DNA of 64,000 nt, taken from NCBI GenBank assembly GCA_029261235.1, contig JAJDBS010000231.1:1-64000 (forward strand), read 5' to 3'. Shown here piece after piece: positions 1 to 8,524 of the stretch; within the stretch, counting starts at the first letter, position 1; each line of letters starts with the position of its first letter. A program made the position numbers and the translations under genes. The notes under the pieces are model-generated. The model was not told where the DNA came from and did not search any database. It worked only from the letters and a program-made list of their open reading frames with translations. This DNA is from Nitrospirales bacterium (GTDB lineage Bacteria; Nitrospirota; Nitrospiria; Nitrospirales; UBA8639).

Positions 1-74
1 GCGATGAAATCATCCAATCGTTCGGGAAACAACGTCGCTTGGTGGCGATCGTCGCCTTGAATAAATCCGCTCAT
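1..74 (-). CDS. IS1182-like transposase, N-terminal fragment cut by window edge
   Basis: The reverse strand opens with ATG at 74, preceded by a strong GGAGGTG ribosome-binding site. It encodes about 24 residues that begin MSGFIQGDDRHQATLFPE, the typical N-terminus of IS1182-type DDE transposases. The rest lies outside the window, so intactness cannot be judged. The hairpin at 117-156 just upstream probably belongs to the end of this element. Confidence 0.75.
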   Translation of the reverse strand, partial: MSGFIQGDDRHQATLFPERLDDFI

Positions 75-116
75 CACAGACACCTCCGTTCGAAAGGTGC
101 AGTATACTCGCTTCGC

Positions 117-156
117 GAGTTTTCACACAGCCTGGGCCGAGGCTGTGTGAAAACTC
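117..156. repeat. Perfect 17-bp inverted repeat, likely IS end
   Basis: Arms 117-133 and 140-156 are perfectly complementary (GAGTTTTCACACAGCCT and its reverse complement) around a 6-nt loop GGGCCG. It lies just outside the transposase start and shares 22 of 23 bases with 261-283. This suggests a terminal inverted repeat, or two abutting repeats, of an IS1182-like element. A terminator role is possible, but there is no T-run. Confidence 0.6.
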
Positions 157-260
157 CTTATAAAATTTTGATCTAAAAATTTAACCTTCGAGGATCGCCT
201 GTATGCGACGATCTCTGTATAAGCAAGGGATGAGGCACCACCTGAATCCAGAAAATTCAG

Positions 261-283
261 AGTTTTCACACACCCTGGGCCGA
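261..283. repeat. Second copy of the IS-end-like sequence
   Basis: This 23-base stretch repeats 118-140 with one mismatch (G to C at 272), in direct orientation but without the facing arm. It is probably a solo terminal repeat left by an older insertion or deletion. The 284-455 interval beyond it holds no convincing gene. A short minus-strand helix-turn-helix-like peptide (DLGISKNTV) is visible there but is too short to name. Confidence 0.45.
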
Positions 284-569
284 CAACGGACGGTTTCGAA
301 TGTGTAATTCAGGTCACACGAATGTCCGCTATAGAGAAACATGATGTGTTCGATCAAGCAACGTCACGCTTCCTCTTCACATTGTCCATGACCGTGTTCT
401 TGCTGATACCCAGATCACACACTACCCGACAATAGATGGCTGCTCGCAGTCCCAATTGAACCTCTCCGAAAAAGGAGCCCGCAACGACTTGTTTTTACAG
501 GCTCCATTGTTGTCCTATTTAGACTTTAGATCAACTGGAACACTCTCCCATGCCAAGACGCTCAATTCT

Positions 570-677
570 GACGGCGGCTGGGAACACATCAACCTGACCG
601 GTGACTATGTCTGGCAGCAGCATCGTAAGATAAAGCCTGGGCAATCCCGCGATCTCAGGCCATTTCCCGGAGCTTAG
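570..677 (+). pseudogene. Tn3-family transposase, C-terminal remnant
   Basis: The last 36 or so codons of an open frame encode [13 protein letters not shown] followed by a basic tail ending RPFPGA, which is the hallmark C-terminus of Tn3-family TnpA. The upstream part of that frame (456-569) does not look like TnpA, so only the tail survives. It faces the IS6-like remnant at 726-830. It marks past transposition at the left edge of the window. Confidence 0.65.
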
Positions 678-725
678 CGTACGATAATTCCCAAATCCTG
701 CGTCGACCCCAGATACAATTGAACG

Positions 726-830
726 GACTCCGCACCCAGCCAGCAGTTCTTCGACTTCAGGGAAGCTGAGACAAAAGCGATGGCAGAGCCAGACGGCAGG
801 GAGCGCTTTATTACCCAGTATTCGCCGCAT
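726..830 (-). pseudogene. IS6-like transposase fragment
   Basis: The minus frame reads AVWLCHRFCLSFPEVEELLAG, close to the N-terminal segment of IS6/IS240-type DDE transposases (usually AVWLYxRFxLSxRDVEELLAERG). Similarity stops abruptly at about 726, where the frame runs antisense into the Tn3 remnant. No catalytic DDE residues remain, so this is a dead fragment. Confidence 0.55.
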
Positions 831-899
831 TGCGAATGCAGCAGAAACCTTTTAAGCTGATGTCAGCATGGTTTGCTTGAGGAGAAGGCCTAATCGCCA

Positions 900-1463
900 A
901 TGACGACCACACCCACCAAGATCAAATTGACCTATGAGGATTATGTGTGCTTTCCCGACGATGGCAAGCGGCATGAACTCATCGATGGAGAGCATCACGT
1001 AACCCCAGCGCCGTTGACCAAACACCAACGTATTTCCATGAATCTCGGGGCGGCCCTCCACGATCATTGCCAACGAACCAAATCCGGGCGCCTCTTTGCC
1101 GCACCCACCGATGTGTGCTTCACCGACACGAACGTGGTGCAACCCGATCTCTTGTTGATCGGGCATAACCGGGACCACCTGATCACGCGTGAAAATATTC
1201 AAGGGGCACCTGATTTGATTGTCGAGATTCTCTCGGATTCCACACGACGGCGTGACGAGCGCCTCAAGCGAACTCTCTATGAACAACATGGGGTCAAAGA
1301 ATATTGGATCGTGGATCCGGAACTCGACAGTATGAAATGCTACCGCCTCCAAAACAACCACTACGCCACGCCCCACGAACTGTTGCTTGAACAGCCCCAG
1401 GCCATGCTGACCACCCCGCTCCTCCCCGGATTTTCATTCCCCCTTGCCGCTCTGTTTGCGTAA
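900..1463 (+). CDS. Uma2-family (DUF820) putative restriction endonuclease
   Basis: This 187-aa protein has the PD-(D/E)xK-like arrangement of the Uma2/DUF820 family: an N-terminal YEDY segment, RHELIDGE, VQPDLLLI, DLIVEILS and a C-terminal GVKEYWIVDP. Length matches the family (about 180-200 aa). Members are predicted nucleases often found near mobile DNA, with no settled biological role. It sits alone between transposon remnants, so it may have arrived with them. The ATG at 900 follows a loosely spaced GGAGAAGG. Confidence 0.85.
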   Translation: MTTTPTKIKLTYEDYVCFPDDGKRHELIDGEHHVTPAPLTKHQRISMNLGAALHDHCQRTKSGRLFAAPTDVCFTDTNVVQPDLLLIGHNRDHLITRENIQGAPDLIVEILSDSTRRRDERLKRTLYEQHGVKEYWIVDPELDSMKCYRLQNNHYATPHELLLEQPQAMLTTPLLPGFSFPLAALFA

Positions 1464-1684
1464 GGCGGGTCTAACCCAATATTTTCATATTTGTGGAAGC
1501 CTAAGATGAGGCAACTATGCCTTGGTTTTCAATTCGAGGCATCACGACCACTTCAAACCAGTAGTCTTTTAAGTTAGTCATCGCCTTCATAATCTAATGG
1601 AGGCTAGCAGGCAAATACTTGCGAAAATGCACGCTAACAATTAAAAGGCAGTTTGCCTGTTGGCCCTCTATTAGGTCTTGATTA

Positions 1685-2050
1685 GCCCAGCTCTAACACT
1701 GAACACGATGAGTTGCGCCACATTCAGATTCTGCCACGGGGATCGCAGAGCCGTGCACAGCTGCTCGATACCCATGTCTTCAACTCTACGCCAAAATTCC
1801 CTTCCGTAGATTCAATCTCGATCCCGCACGCATACTTCTGAGCCGTGTCATAGGGAAAGGCTTCTACCATCTGGTGCGCTGTCCATTCATCCGTGGGACG
1901 GTCCGTGATGGCGAAATGAAGCACCGAGAGCCGTTCATAAGACAAGACCTAGAAGACATAGCGCACACGAAACGTCGCCGTGGGAGCAGTGAAGAAATCA
2001 ATGGAGACAAGGTCAAGGATGAATTAATAGAAGGGACACCCATGGCCTGA
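1685..2050 (-). pseudogene. Integrase-core (rve) transposase remnant
   Basis: The minus strand encodes pieces of a DDE integrase-core transposase: SIDFFTAPTATFRVRYVF, then an in-frame TAG, then LHFAITDRPTDEWTAHQMVEAFPYDTA. After a frameshift it continues RRVEDMGIEQLCTALRSPWQN. The order matches transposases where the first Asp precedes FFT and later segments follow WTAQQ and SPWQN. One stop and at least one frameshift make it non-functional. The ends are approximate. Confidence 0.65.
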
Positions 2051-2458
2051 TTCTGTCAAATGAATTTGACAATATTATTCCTCTAGACGATTTCACAATC
2101 CGCAACCATTCTTTCTTCCTACCATTACCACCTGATAATGACAGGGCCAGCTTGAGATAACATTGGCTTTGTAAGCTTCATGATGAATTATTTCCAAAAT
2201 TCACAGCCTCGAAGGTACCTACGCTGGGCAATAATCAGCTTTTCTCGTCGGTTGTCCCAACGTGTTGTCGGTGCAGTCATTCGTATGCCGAATGTCAATA
2301 AGCTGTAGGTGGGAACATTTCCTTTCCTCTCTCGGATAACAATGCAGGTTTCAGAAGATATAGCATTTACCGAATCCATTATTCGTCGTCTAATCGTGTA
2401 GCTGCCTCAGCCAACCCAATCGAAAGGGTCTTGGGGCAAGAAGAAAAGATCTCATAGT
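2051..2458. other. Intergenic stretch without a supported gene
   Basis: Only a 63-codon minus frame (2188-2379) with no recognisable family and no clear ribosome-binding site is present. It is AT-rich toward its right end, where the Pho-box array of the next operon begins. Confidence 0.4.
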
Positions 2459-2535
2459 TCTCATGAATTTTCCATTACATTCTCATGAAATTTTAATGTC
2501 ATCCTCGCTCCATTCTCATTTTTGTTCTGTACATT
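2459..2535 (+). promoter_or_regulatory. Pho-box-like array and promoter of the polyphosphate/Pst operon
   Basis: Heptamers like TTCTCAT recur every 11 bp. CAT (or a variant) falls at 2462, 2473, 2484, 2495 (AAT), 2506 (CGC, weak) and 2517. A -10-like TACATT starts at 2530, exactly 11 bp after the last T of the array. PhoB-family regulators bind direct repeats of 7-bp elements at 11-bp spacing that take the place of a -35, so this is read as a Pho-type activated promoter. A transcript would start near 2542 and carry a leader of about 190 nt. Confidence 0.7.
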
Positions 2536-2728
2536 CTAGATTCTATGCAGAAATCAACTCGAAAATCATCATGGCAAATTGGCTATGTGAGTCTGTTCAC
2601 GTTCGACTGTATTTCTTTGTTCATCGTGTTCTCGAGGAGCGCATCGCGCTGCTATGTAAAAAAAGTGAAGGGTCGCGATGGAAACGAAGTGAGACACTTA
2701 ACACCAACACTATCACTGAGAGAACCTA

Positions 2729-3421
2729 ATGCAGAAGGCCTTAGAAGCGTTTAACGTACAAACGGCCGCTGAAAGCGGTGGCCTACTCACACTCGTGTAT
2801 ATCTACCTTCTGTGTTTCGTGCTCTCCACGTTTATTGCCTTTGTGTACCAAAAGACCTTTCGAGGCTTGTCATACTCTCGCAATTACGTACAGGCCATTA
2901 TTCTCATTTCGATTGTGGCCGCGACGGTCATCCAATCAGTGGGAGACAGCCTGTCCCGAGGTATTGGCATCATGGCGGCCATGGCCATCATCCGTTTTCG
3001 TACAAATCTCAAAGATCCAAGGGATCTCTTATTTTTATTCGCAGGGGTGTCATCAGGTGTCGCGTGTGGCGCCTATTCCTTTGGTGTTGCCATTATTGGA
3101 ACGATTGCGTTTACAGCCACCGCACTTATTCTCTATTACTCGCCATTGGGGCCCACCAGTCACTTTGATGGCATGCTGCGTTTTAACATGGCGTGCGATA
3201 CGACGGAGAGCCCGCAACTCGAATCCATTCTTCAGCGTCATTGTCGGTCGTTTTCATTGGTGACCTTGCGTGAAATCTCTCAAGGGCAACGACTGGACTA
3301 TGCCTATCACATCAAAATGCGAAAAGGCATGCCCCATGCCGATTTTCTGAAAGACCTGCAATCATTACAAAGTATTCAGGCGACTAATCTGATGTTGCAA
3401 GAAGCCACAGTAGATTTATGA
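2729..3421 (+). CDS. DUF4956 integral membrane protein
   Basis: A 230-aa protein with an N-terminal membrane half (about four hydrophobic segments within residues 15-135, including the signature-like MAAMAIIRFRTNLKDPRDL) and a soluble C-terminal half of about 95 residues. DUF4956 proteins are commonly encoded next to VTC-type polyphosphate polymerases, as here (6736-7593), but their function is not established. It is the first gene of the Pho-box operon. The soluble tail could contact the polymerase or its product on the cytoplasmic side; that is inference. The Shine-Dalgarno is weak (GAGAG). Confidence 0.85.
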   Translation: MQKALEAFNVQTAAESGGLLTLVYIYLLCFVLSTFIAFVYQKTFRGLSYSRNYVQAIILISIVAATVIQSVGDSLSRGIGIMAAMAIIRFRTNLKDPRDLLFLFAGVSSGVACGAYSFGVAIIGTIAFTATALILYYSPLGPTSHFDGMLRFNMACDTTESPQLESILQRHCRSFSLVTLREISQGQRLDYAYHIKMRKGMPHADFLKDLQSLQSIQATNLMLQEATVDL

Positions 3422-3476
3422 GCGTCTAGCAGCCTGTTTTCATCGTCGTGAGATGCCAGGAAGGATACATATTTTT

Positions 3477-5483
3477 ATGCACAAAAAACTCTTAGTTTCT
3501 ATTTGGGGAATATCGATCGTCGTGATTGGATTGTTGGCCCTCGCCTTTCGTGGTGAATCTGCACATTTCTTTGGGATTACTGATGATCGAGAACAAACCA
3601 TTCTTTTCGAGTCACCAGTCGACATTGTGCAGATACGAGTCGTTGAAGGTGAACAAGTACGCCAAGGGCAATTACTCATGGAAGTACAACGGGACTCGCT
3701 GAGTTCAGGACTGGTGATCCTTGATGAACAGCTCACTGAATTAATGACTCGCGATCGTGAATCGGTTGCCACGGCACGAGCACAACTAGCGAGTCTCCGG
3801 AGCCAGCAAGAGGCTCAACAGGCCAATCTGGATTCAAAAATCCAGAGTCTCCAATCCCGCTATGACCTCAACCAAAGCTTTCTGATCCAATTGGACGGAC
3901 ATGCACCCGACCTCGATTCGAGCAACAGCCCGATACTGGCGGAGATTGAAGGCCTCACCCGAGAACGCCAACATCTGAGAGCATCATTAGAATCAAAGAT
4001 TAGTAATTTAGAAGCTCAACTCAATGCCAAGCTACGTCCCGTTGATGCCCAGGTTGCCGAACTTGAAGAACGAAAATCGGCCTTACAACATCAAGCCACC
4101 AAACTCACGATCCGGGCCGATTTTGATGGCCGGGTCGGCAGTCTATTGTTCAGGACAGGTGAAATTGTTGCTCCCTTCCAGCCCATTCTGACAGTCCACG
4201 GCTCATCCCCAGAGTATGTGAACGGCTATATCCACGAAACGGTCATTAATAGAGTCAAGCTCGGGCAACAAGTCTGGGTACAGTCGACCACATCAGGAGA
4301 AGACACCCCCTTCATTGAAAGCACGGTGGAAAGCCTGGGTACCCGCATTGTCGAATATCCAGCCCGGCTCAAGAAAAACCCTCTGGTTCAAGCCTGGGGA
4401 CGCGAAGTTGTCGTCAGGTTTTCCGGGTCACATCCATTATTGTTAGGCGAAAAAGTGATCGTCCTCCTGGACAAACCTGACTCGACGCTTACCCAAATCG
4501 TGTCTTCGGTCAACGTTCTTGGCAATGTGATGAATGTTTTTGCTGGAACTCCGGTCGAGGGTTCGCCCCCACTCCCTCCTCGGATGGAGCCATCGTTCAT
4601 TTTCTCACACGTGCCCCATATCGATCCGAAACGCATTGAAGCCTCGGGGGTGTTATGGGACCCAGAAAGCTTGAGCTTTCTGTTAATCAGCGACGAATCC
4701 TTGGATGGACAGCCTGCTCTGTATCGTATGGACCAACAGGGAAGAATCACGAATCAAGTCAAGATGCAGGGTGGACCAAAAATCGACGATCTAGAAAGTA
4801 TAAGCACCGATGGCCCATACCTCTATCTACTGGCCTCGCTCTCCATGAATAAAAAGGGAACGTTGAAAAGCAAACGTCGCCAGTTCAGCAGGCTTGAGCG
4901 AGTTGGTCCCAACATCACCTATCGCGACTCCATTGATCTCTTTCATGTCTTGGAACAAGCTGCGACAAACACTCACCATCCACCCACCGCGCAATTCCTT
5001 CAGGACGCCCTGCAATCCAAACGTATTGATATCGAAGGACATATGGTCAGGAATGGTGATCTCTTTTTAGGATTCAAAGCACCTTGGAATGGTCAAGGAC
5101 AGACCGTCATTCTCAAAATTAGGGATCTCAACAACCTCTTTTCAGGGCACATGCCACAAGCGAAAATCTGGGGAACCGTCACCTTGGTGGACTCAAAAAC
5201 CGGAGACCCTGCACGGCTATCGGACATGCTTTGGATTGATAATACCCTGTTGCTGATTGGAGCCCGCAACGATACGCAGACCTCAGTCAGTTATGTGTGG
5301 GCCTACGACCACACAAACAGCGCGTTACATGAACTGGCGGTCATTCCTAACATGAAAGCTGAAGGGATATCCCCCACTCAGCACAAACATGAATTTATGC
5401 TCGTAGCCGATGGTGGAGGAAAAACTGCCTCACGCTATATCACCATGAATTTTGAAAATCTCAGTCCCGTGGGGAGTTTGTAA
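3477..5483 (+). CDS. HlyD-type periplasmic adaptor fused to a DUF3616-like domain
   Basis: About 668 aa. One membrane anchor (residues 5-25) is followed by a lipoyl-like half-motif with VDIVQIRVVEGEQVRQGQLL, a long coiled coil (about 75-215), the returning lipoyl half (IRADFDGRVGSLLFRTGEIV) and a beta-barrel domain to about 350. This is the layout of membrane-fusion proteins that bridge inner-membrane pumps to TolC. Residues of about 385-660 add a second domain with SGVLWDPESLSFLLISDE and DDLESISTDGPYLYLLAS, resembling DUF3616-type beta-propellers. I do not know another adaptor with this tail. ATG 3477 is preferred over 3453 because GGAAGG lies upstream at 3459-3464, although 12 nt away. The stop overlaps the next start (TAATG). 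Confidence 0.75.
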   Translation: MHKKLLVSIWGISIVVIGLLALAFRGESAHFFGITDDREQTILFESPVDIVQIRVVEGEQVRQGQLLMEVQRDSLSSGLVILDEQLTELMTRDRESVATARAQLASLRSQQEAQQANLDSKIQSLQSRYDLNQSFLIQLDGHAPDLDSSNSPILAEIEGLTRERQHLRASLESKISNLEAQLNAKLRPVDAQVAELEERKSALQHQATKLTIRADFDGRVGSLLFRTGEIVAPFQPILTVHGSSPEYVNGYIHETVINRVKLGQQVWVQSTTSGEDTPFIESTVESLGTRIVEYPARLKKNPLVQAWGREVVVRFSGSHPLLLGEKVIVLLDKPDSTLTQIVSSVNVLGNVMNVFAGTPVEGSPPLPPRMEPSFIFSHVPHIDPKRIEASGVLWDPESLSFLLISDESLDGQPALYRMDQQGRITNQVKMQGGPKIDDLESISTDGPYLYLLASLSMNKKGTLKSKRRQFSRLERVGPNITYRDSIDLFHVLEQAATNTHHPPTAQFLQDALQSKRIDIEGHMVRNGDLFLGFKAPWNGQGQTVILKIRDLNNLFSGHMPQAKIWGTVTLVDSKTGDPARLSDMLWIDNTLLLIGARNDTQTSVSYVWAYDHTNSALHELAVIPNMKAEGISPTQHKHEFMLVADGGGKTASRYITMNFENLSPVGSL

Positions 5484-6733
5484 TGCTGCGAATCTTGGGT
5501 GCCGTCGTTCTAATCCTGATGTTCGCTCTGCCCAACCTGAGTCTAGCAGACAGCCTTGATGCGTATCTGCTGACAGCCTTAGACGATACCCCGCATGGGG
5601 TCGCTCAAGAGTCGGAGAAGACCGTCCATCCCGGAGTCAGTCGTTGGATCGAAGAAGCTCAGCTACGATTTCAGGCCGAAGATGATCTCAAGAATACATT
5701 TCGGAACGGCATCAAAAACAGCTACACATTGCGCGTCACCCCCAAGTACAGCACGCAATCTTCTGCCGAGCAATCCATAGACAACCTGAGCACGACACAG
5801 CGCGCTTTGGATCTTGCCCGTCTGGGGACGAAGGCACTGAAAATTCGTTACCGCATGCTGATAGATTTCTCGGAACTTCGCGCCAAGACTCTATTTGAGC
5901 AGCAACATATCAATCTTTTAAAAATTGAGGTCAACCTGAATCGCGCCCTGGCCAATACAGCAGAATTTAAACCTGAAAATTTACAGCAACTTAATTTAGA
6001 GCTCTCTCATTCCAACGCCACATTACATCTCGCGAATAAGCGCTTGCAGGCCATGCAGGAACGCATCCTGGCAGACAGCGAATTGCCGTATTCGCCAAAT
6101 ACATTGTTGAACGATGATTGGCCGCTCAGGCCACGAGCCATTGAAGAAGTATTGAGTCAGCACCAGGCAGTATTAGCTGACACGAGTACCTACCCGCAAA
6201 TCCGACAGGCACGGATCAACCTTGATTTGGCTACGGCCAGTCTGGCTATCGTGAAGACGAAGACCAGTTTGGCACTTGATCTCATCGGCATCGAATATAG
6301 CAACGAACAGCGTGACAACTCGATCGGCGTGTTATTGGGCTTCAATCTGCCAACAGGTGGAGGAGGCTCCAGATTGATTGACCGACGACACGACCGAGCC
6401 AGAGCCAGGACTGGATTCATGTTCACCCGTGATTCCGTAGCAGGTCGTATGACTGAATTACTCAGCAACCTAAAATGGAATTTCTCTGCCTGGAAGACAG
6501 ATGATACAGCTGATCAAAACATTCATACGCTGAGCGCTGAACCGACCAGAGCCCAACAACCTCAATTAGTGATTGGACTGAAGCGGCAACGTCTCGCTTT
6601 GAACCGAAGCATGTCCGCGACTCATATGCAACTCCTTCGCGACTATATTGAGGTCCTCGGTACTGCCGGGATCCTGGGTAAGGGTCCTTTGCGTAATTGG
6701 ATTAAAGTGGGCCAGCCCACACTACAGAAATAA
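5483..6733 (+). CDS. TolC-like outer-membrane factor
   Basis: A 416-aa exported protein (signal peptide through LSLADS, about residues 1-23) rich in long amphipathic helices, with a strand-like GVLLGFNLPTGGG segment. It resembles OEP/TolC-family proteins, though it is weakly conserved and slightly short. Its start overlaps the stop of the adaptor gene, so the two are translationally coupled and likely form an adaptor/outer-membrane pair. No dedicated ABC or RND pump is encoded beside them. The DUF4956 protein or the Pst system would have to provide the inner-membrane part, which is unproven. Confidence 0.65.
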   Translation: MLRILGAVVLILMFALPNLSLADSLDAYLLTALDDTPHGVAQESEKTVHPGVSRWIEEAQLRFQAEDDLKNTFRNGIKNSYTLRVTPKYSTQSSAEQSIDNLSTTQRALDLARLGTKALKIRYRMLIDFSELRAKTLFEQQHINLLKIEVNLNRALANTAEFKPENLQQLNLELSHSNATLHLANKRLQAMQERILADSELPYSPNTLLNDDWPLRPRAIEEVLSQHQAVLADTSTYPQIRQARINLDLATASLAIVKTKTSLALDLIGIEYSNEQRDNSIGVLLGFNLPTGGGGSRLIDRRHDRARARTGFMFTRDSVAGRMTELLSNLKWNFSAWKTDDTADQNIHTLSAEPTRAQQPQLVIGLKRQRLALNRSMSATHMQLLRDYIEVLGTAGILGKGPLRNWIKVGQPTLQK

Positions 6734-6735
6734 CC

Positions 6736-7593
6736 ATGGCAGAAAAAATCACACTGCCCCCTGTCTTAGAACGGTACGAACTCAAGTACCTGATACCCAT
6801 GTCCTACGTGGAACCGATCACGCAGTTTCTTGCTCCCTATTGTCAGCTTGATTATTTTTCAACCCAAGCCAAAGACGAAGACTATTTTTACCGCGTCAAC
6901 AGCTTGTACTTTGATACCCGAAATTATGAATTTCTCAAGCAACGGCTTTGGGGTCGCGATTCCCGCTTTAATATGCGCGTCCGGACCTATGGAGAGGGCA
7001 ATGAGCCACCGTATTTCATGGAGATCAAACACAAGACAGGCACGTTCGTCAAAAAATACCGAGCCACCATCCAGGGAGAAGAATGGCCATCGATTCTCAC
7101 CGATGCCCAATTCAGGCTTGCGGAGACCGAGGTCGGAAGCAATCGCCAGAACAAAGACCTGTTCATGCGCCTGGCGGTCGCCTACGCGATCGAACCCAAA
7201 ATCTACACGCAATATATTCGACGTGCCTTTTTCTCAACGGTAGACGAGTACGCACGAGTGACGATGGACCGTGACATGAAATACCGTCCCCAGGACCTCT
7301 TTCACAGCGCTGGAGATCCTTACAATCTTCTGCCTGATGGCACGTTGATTAATTACGACAACGAAACAGTCTATGCCAAATACACCTGGAGCCAGGGCAG
7401 CGTGATACTCGAGTTGAAATGCTACGTCGGACAGGTCCCCACCTGGATGGTTGACCTGATTACCTTTTTTGAACTGAAACAAGAGAGTTTTTCAAAGTAT
7501 GTGACGAGCAGTTTGGTGGCTCATTATGACAATGACATTGGCTATCTGACCGAAAGCCGCCCGACATGGAGCTACGGTGATGATGAGGATTGA
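6736..7593 (+). CDS. VTC-domain polyphosphate polymerase
   Basis: A 285-aa tunnel-fold protein with the family hallmarks: ERYELKYLIP at residues 11-20, VNSLYFDT, the basic strand MRVRTYGE, YFMEIKHKTGTFVKKYR, and a C-terminal VILELKCY with a lysine/glutamate pair. VTC-domain enzymes polymerise the gamma-phosphate of ATP into polyphosphate with Mn2+. The protein has no membrane segment or signal peptide, so it is cytoplasmic, perhaps docked on the DUF4956 protein. It lies 2 nt after the TolC-like gene and upstream of pstS, under the same Pho-type promoter, tying polyphosphate synthesis to phosphate limitation. Confidence 0.88.
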   Translation: MAEKITLPPVLERYELKYLIPMSYVEPITQFLAPYCQLDYFSTQAKDEDYFYRVNSLYFDTRNYEFLKQRLWGRDSRFNMRVRTYGEGNEPPYFMEIKHKTGTFVKKYRATIQGEEWPSILTDAQFRLAETEVGSNRQNKDLFMRLAVAYAIEPKIYTQYIRRAFFSTVDEYARVTMDRDMKYRPQDLFHSAGDPYNLLPDGTLINYDNETVYAKYTWSQGSVILELKCYVGQVPTWMVDLITFFELKQESFSKYVTSSLVAHYDNDIGYLTESRPTWSYGDDED

Positions 7594-7615
7594 ATTAACT
7601 AGGAGGAACAAGCAA

Positions 7616-8509
7616 ATGAGCAAGAAACTATTTGAAAATAATCTGTCAACCGTGATGGTACTTCTGACCATCTTGACCATGGTAGGCAGCACCCCAGTAT
7701 TCGCTCGAACGGAAATCCAAAATAAGGGGTCCGACACACTGGTGAATGTTGCCCAAGCTTGGGCTGAAGAATACGGAAAGAGACATGCCGATGTGGCCGT
7801 CGCTGTATCAGGTGGTGGGTCAGGCACTGGCATCGCCTCCATGATCAACGGCACAGTCGATATCGCCAATTCGAGTCGCAAGATGAAAAAGAAAGAGATG
7901 AGTCTTGCCAAGAAAAAAGGGCAGGACCCTCTTGAACATATCGTGGGATACGATGCCCTTGCGGTCTATACCCATTCTGACAATCCAACATTATCCATGA
8001 GTATTTCCCAACTCGCCAGCATCTATGGCCGGAACGACACCCTCAAAAGCTGGGGGGACCTTGGACTGAAAATCCCGGGCTGCCAGAGCGATGAGATCGT
8101 TGTCGTGAGTCGCCAAAACAATTCAGGCACCTATGCATATTTCAAAAAAGCGGTACTGGGAAAAGGCAAATACCGCATGGGCACATTGGACATGCATGGC
8201 TCAAAAGACGTCGTGGACCTCGTCGAAAACACTCCCTGTGCGATCGGATACAGCGGATTGGCGTATGCAACCGAGCATGTGAAATTAGTCTGTATCAGGA
8301 ACGGTAACGACGACTCTTGCGTGAATCCATCAGTGAAAACGGCTAGTGACAAAACCTATCCTATTGCTCGCCCCTTGTTCATGTATACGAATGGCCAGCC
8401 AACCGGTCAGATCAAACGATATTTGGACTGGATTCTGAGTGATGAAGGACAATGTATCCTTTCACGTAAAGGTTATGCACCGATCAAAAAAATTTCGTGC
8501 AGTGAATAA
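7616..8509 (+). CDS. pstS: Phosphate-binding periplasmic protein PstS
   Basis: 297 aa with a signal peptide ending near PVFARTE. Phosphate-loop motifs are visible: KGSDTL near the mature N-terminus, SGGGSGTGIASMINGTVDIA and SRQNNSGTYAYF, plus the GYSGLAYA hinge. It delivers phosphate to PstC-PstA. The ATG at 7616 has a perfect AGGAGG 9 nt upstream. The longer frame from 7577 overlaps the polymerase gene and lacks such a site. It is encoded between the polyphosphate polymerase and phoU in the same operon. Confidence 0.9.
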   Translation: MSKKLFENNLSTVMVLLTILTMVGSTPVFARTEIQNKGSDTLVNVAQAWAEEYGKRHADVAVAVSGGGSGTGIASMINGTVDIANSSRKMKKKEMSLAKKKGQDPLEHIVGYDALAVYTHSDNPTLSMSISQLASIYGRNDTLKSWGDLGLKIPGCQSDEIVVVSRQNNSGTYAYFKKAVLGKGKYRMGTLDMHGSKDVVDLVENTPCAIGYSGLAYATEHVKLVCIRNGNDDSCVNPSVKTASDKTYPIARPLFMYTNGQPTGQIKRYLDWILSDEGQCILSRKGYAPIKKISCSE

Positions 8510-8524
8510 CGAGGAGATCTTCAG

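Noticed and set aside
2188-2379. 63-codon minus-strand frame
   Set aside because: No recognisable motif or start signal; likely chance or a very old remnant.
2450-2455. Extra CTCAT at the left of array 1 as a further Pho half-site
   Set aside because: It is 9 bp, not 11 bp, from the next unit, so out of phase.
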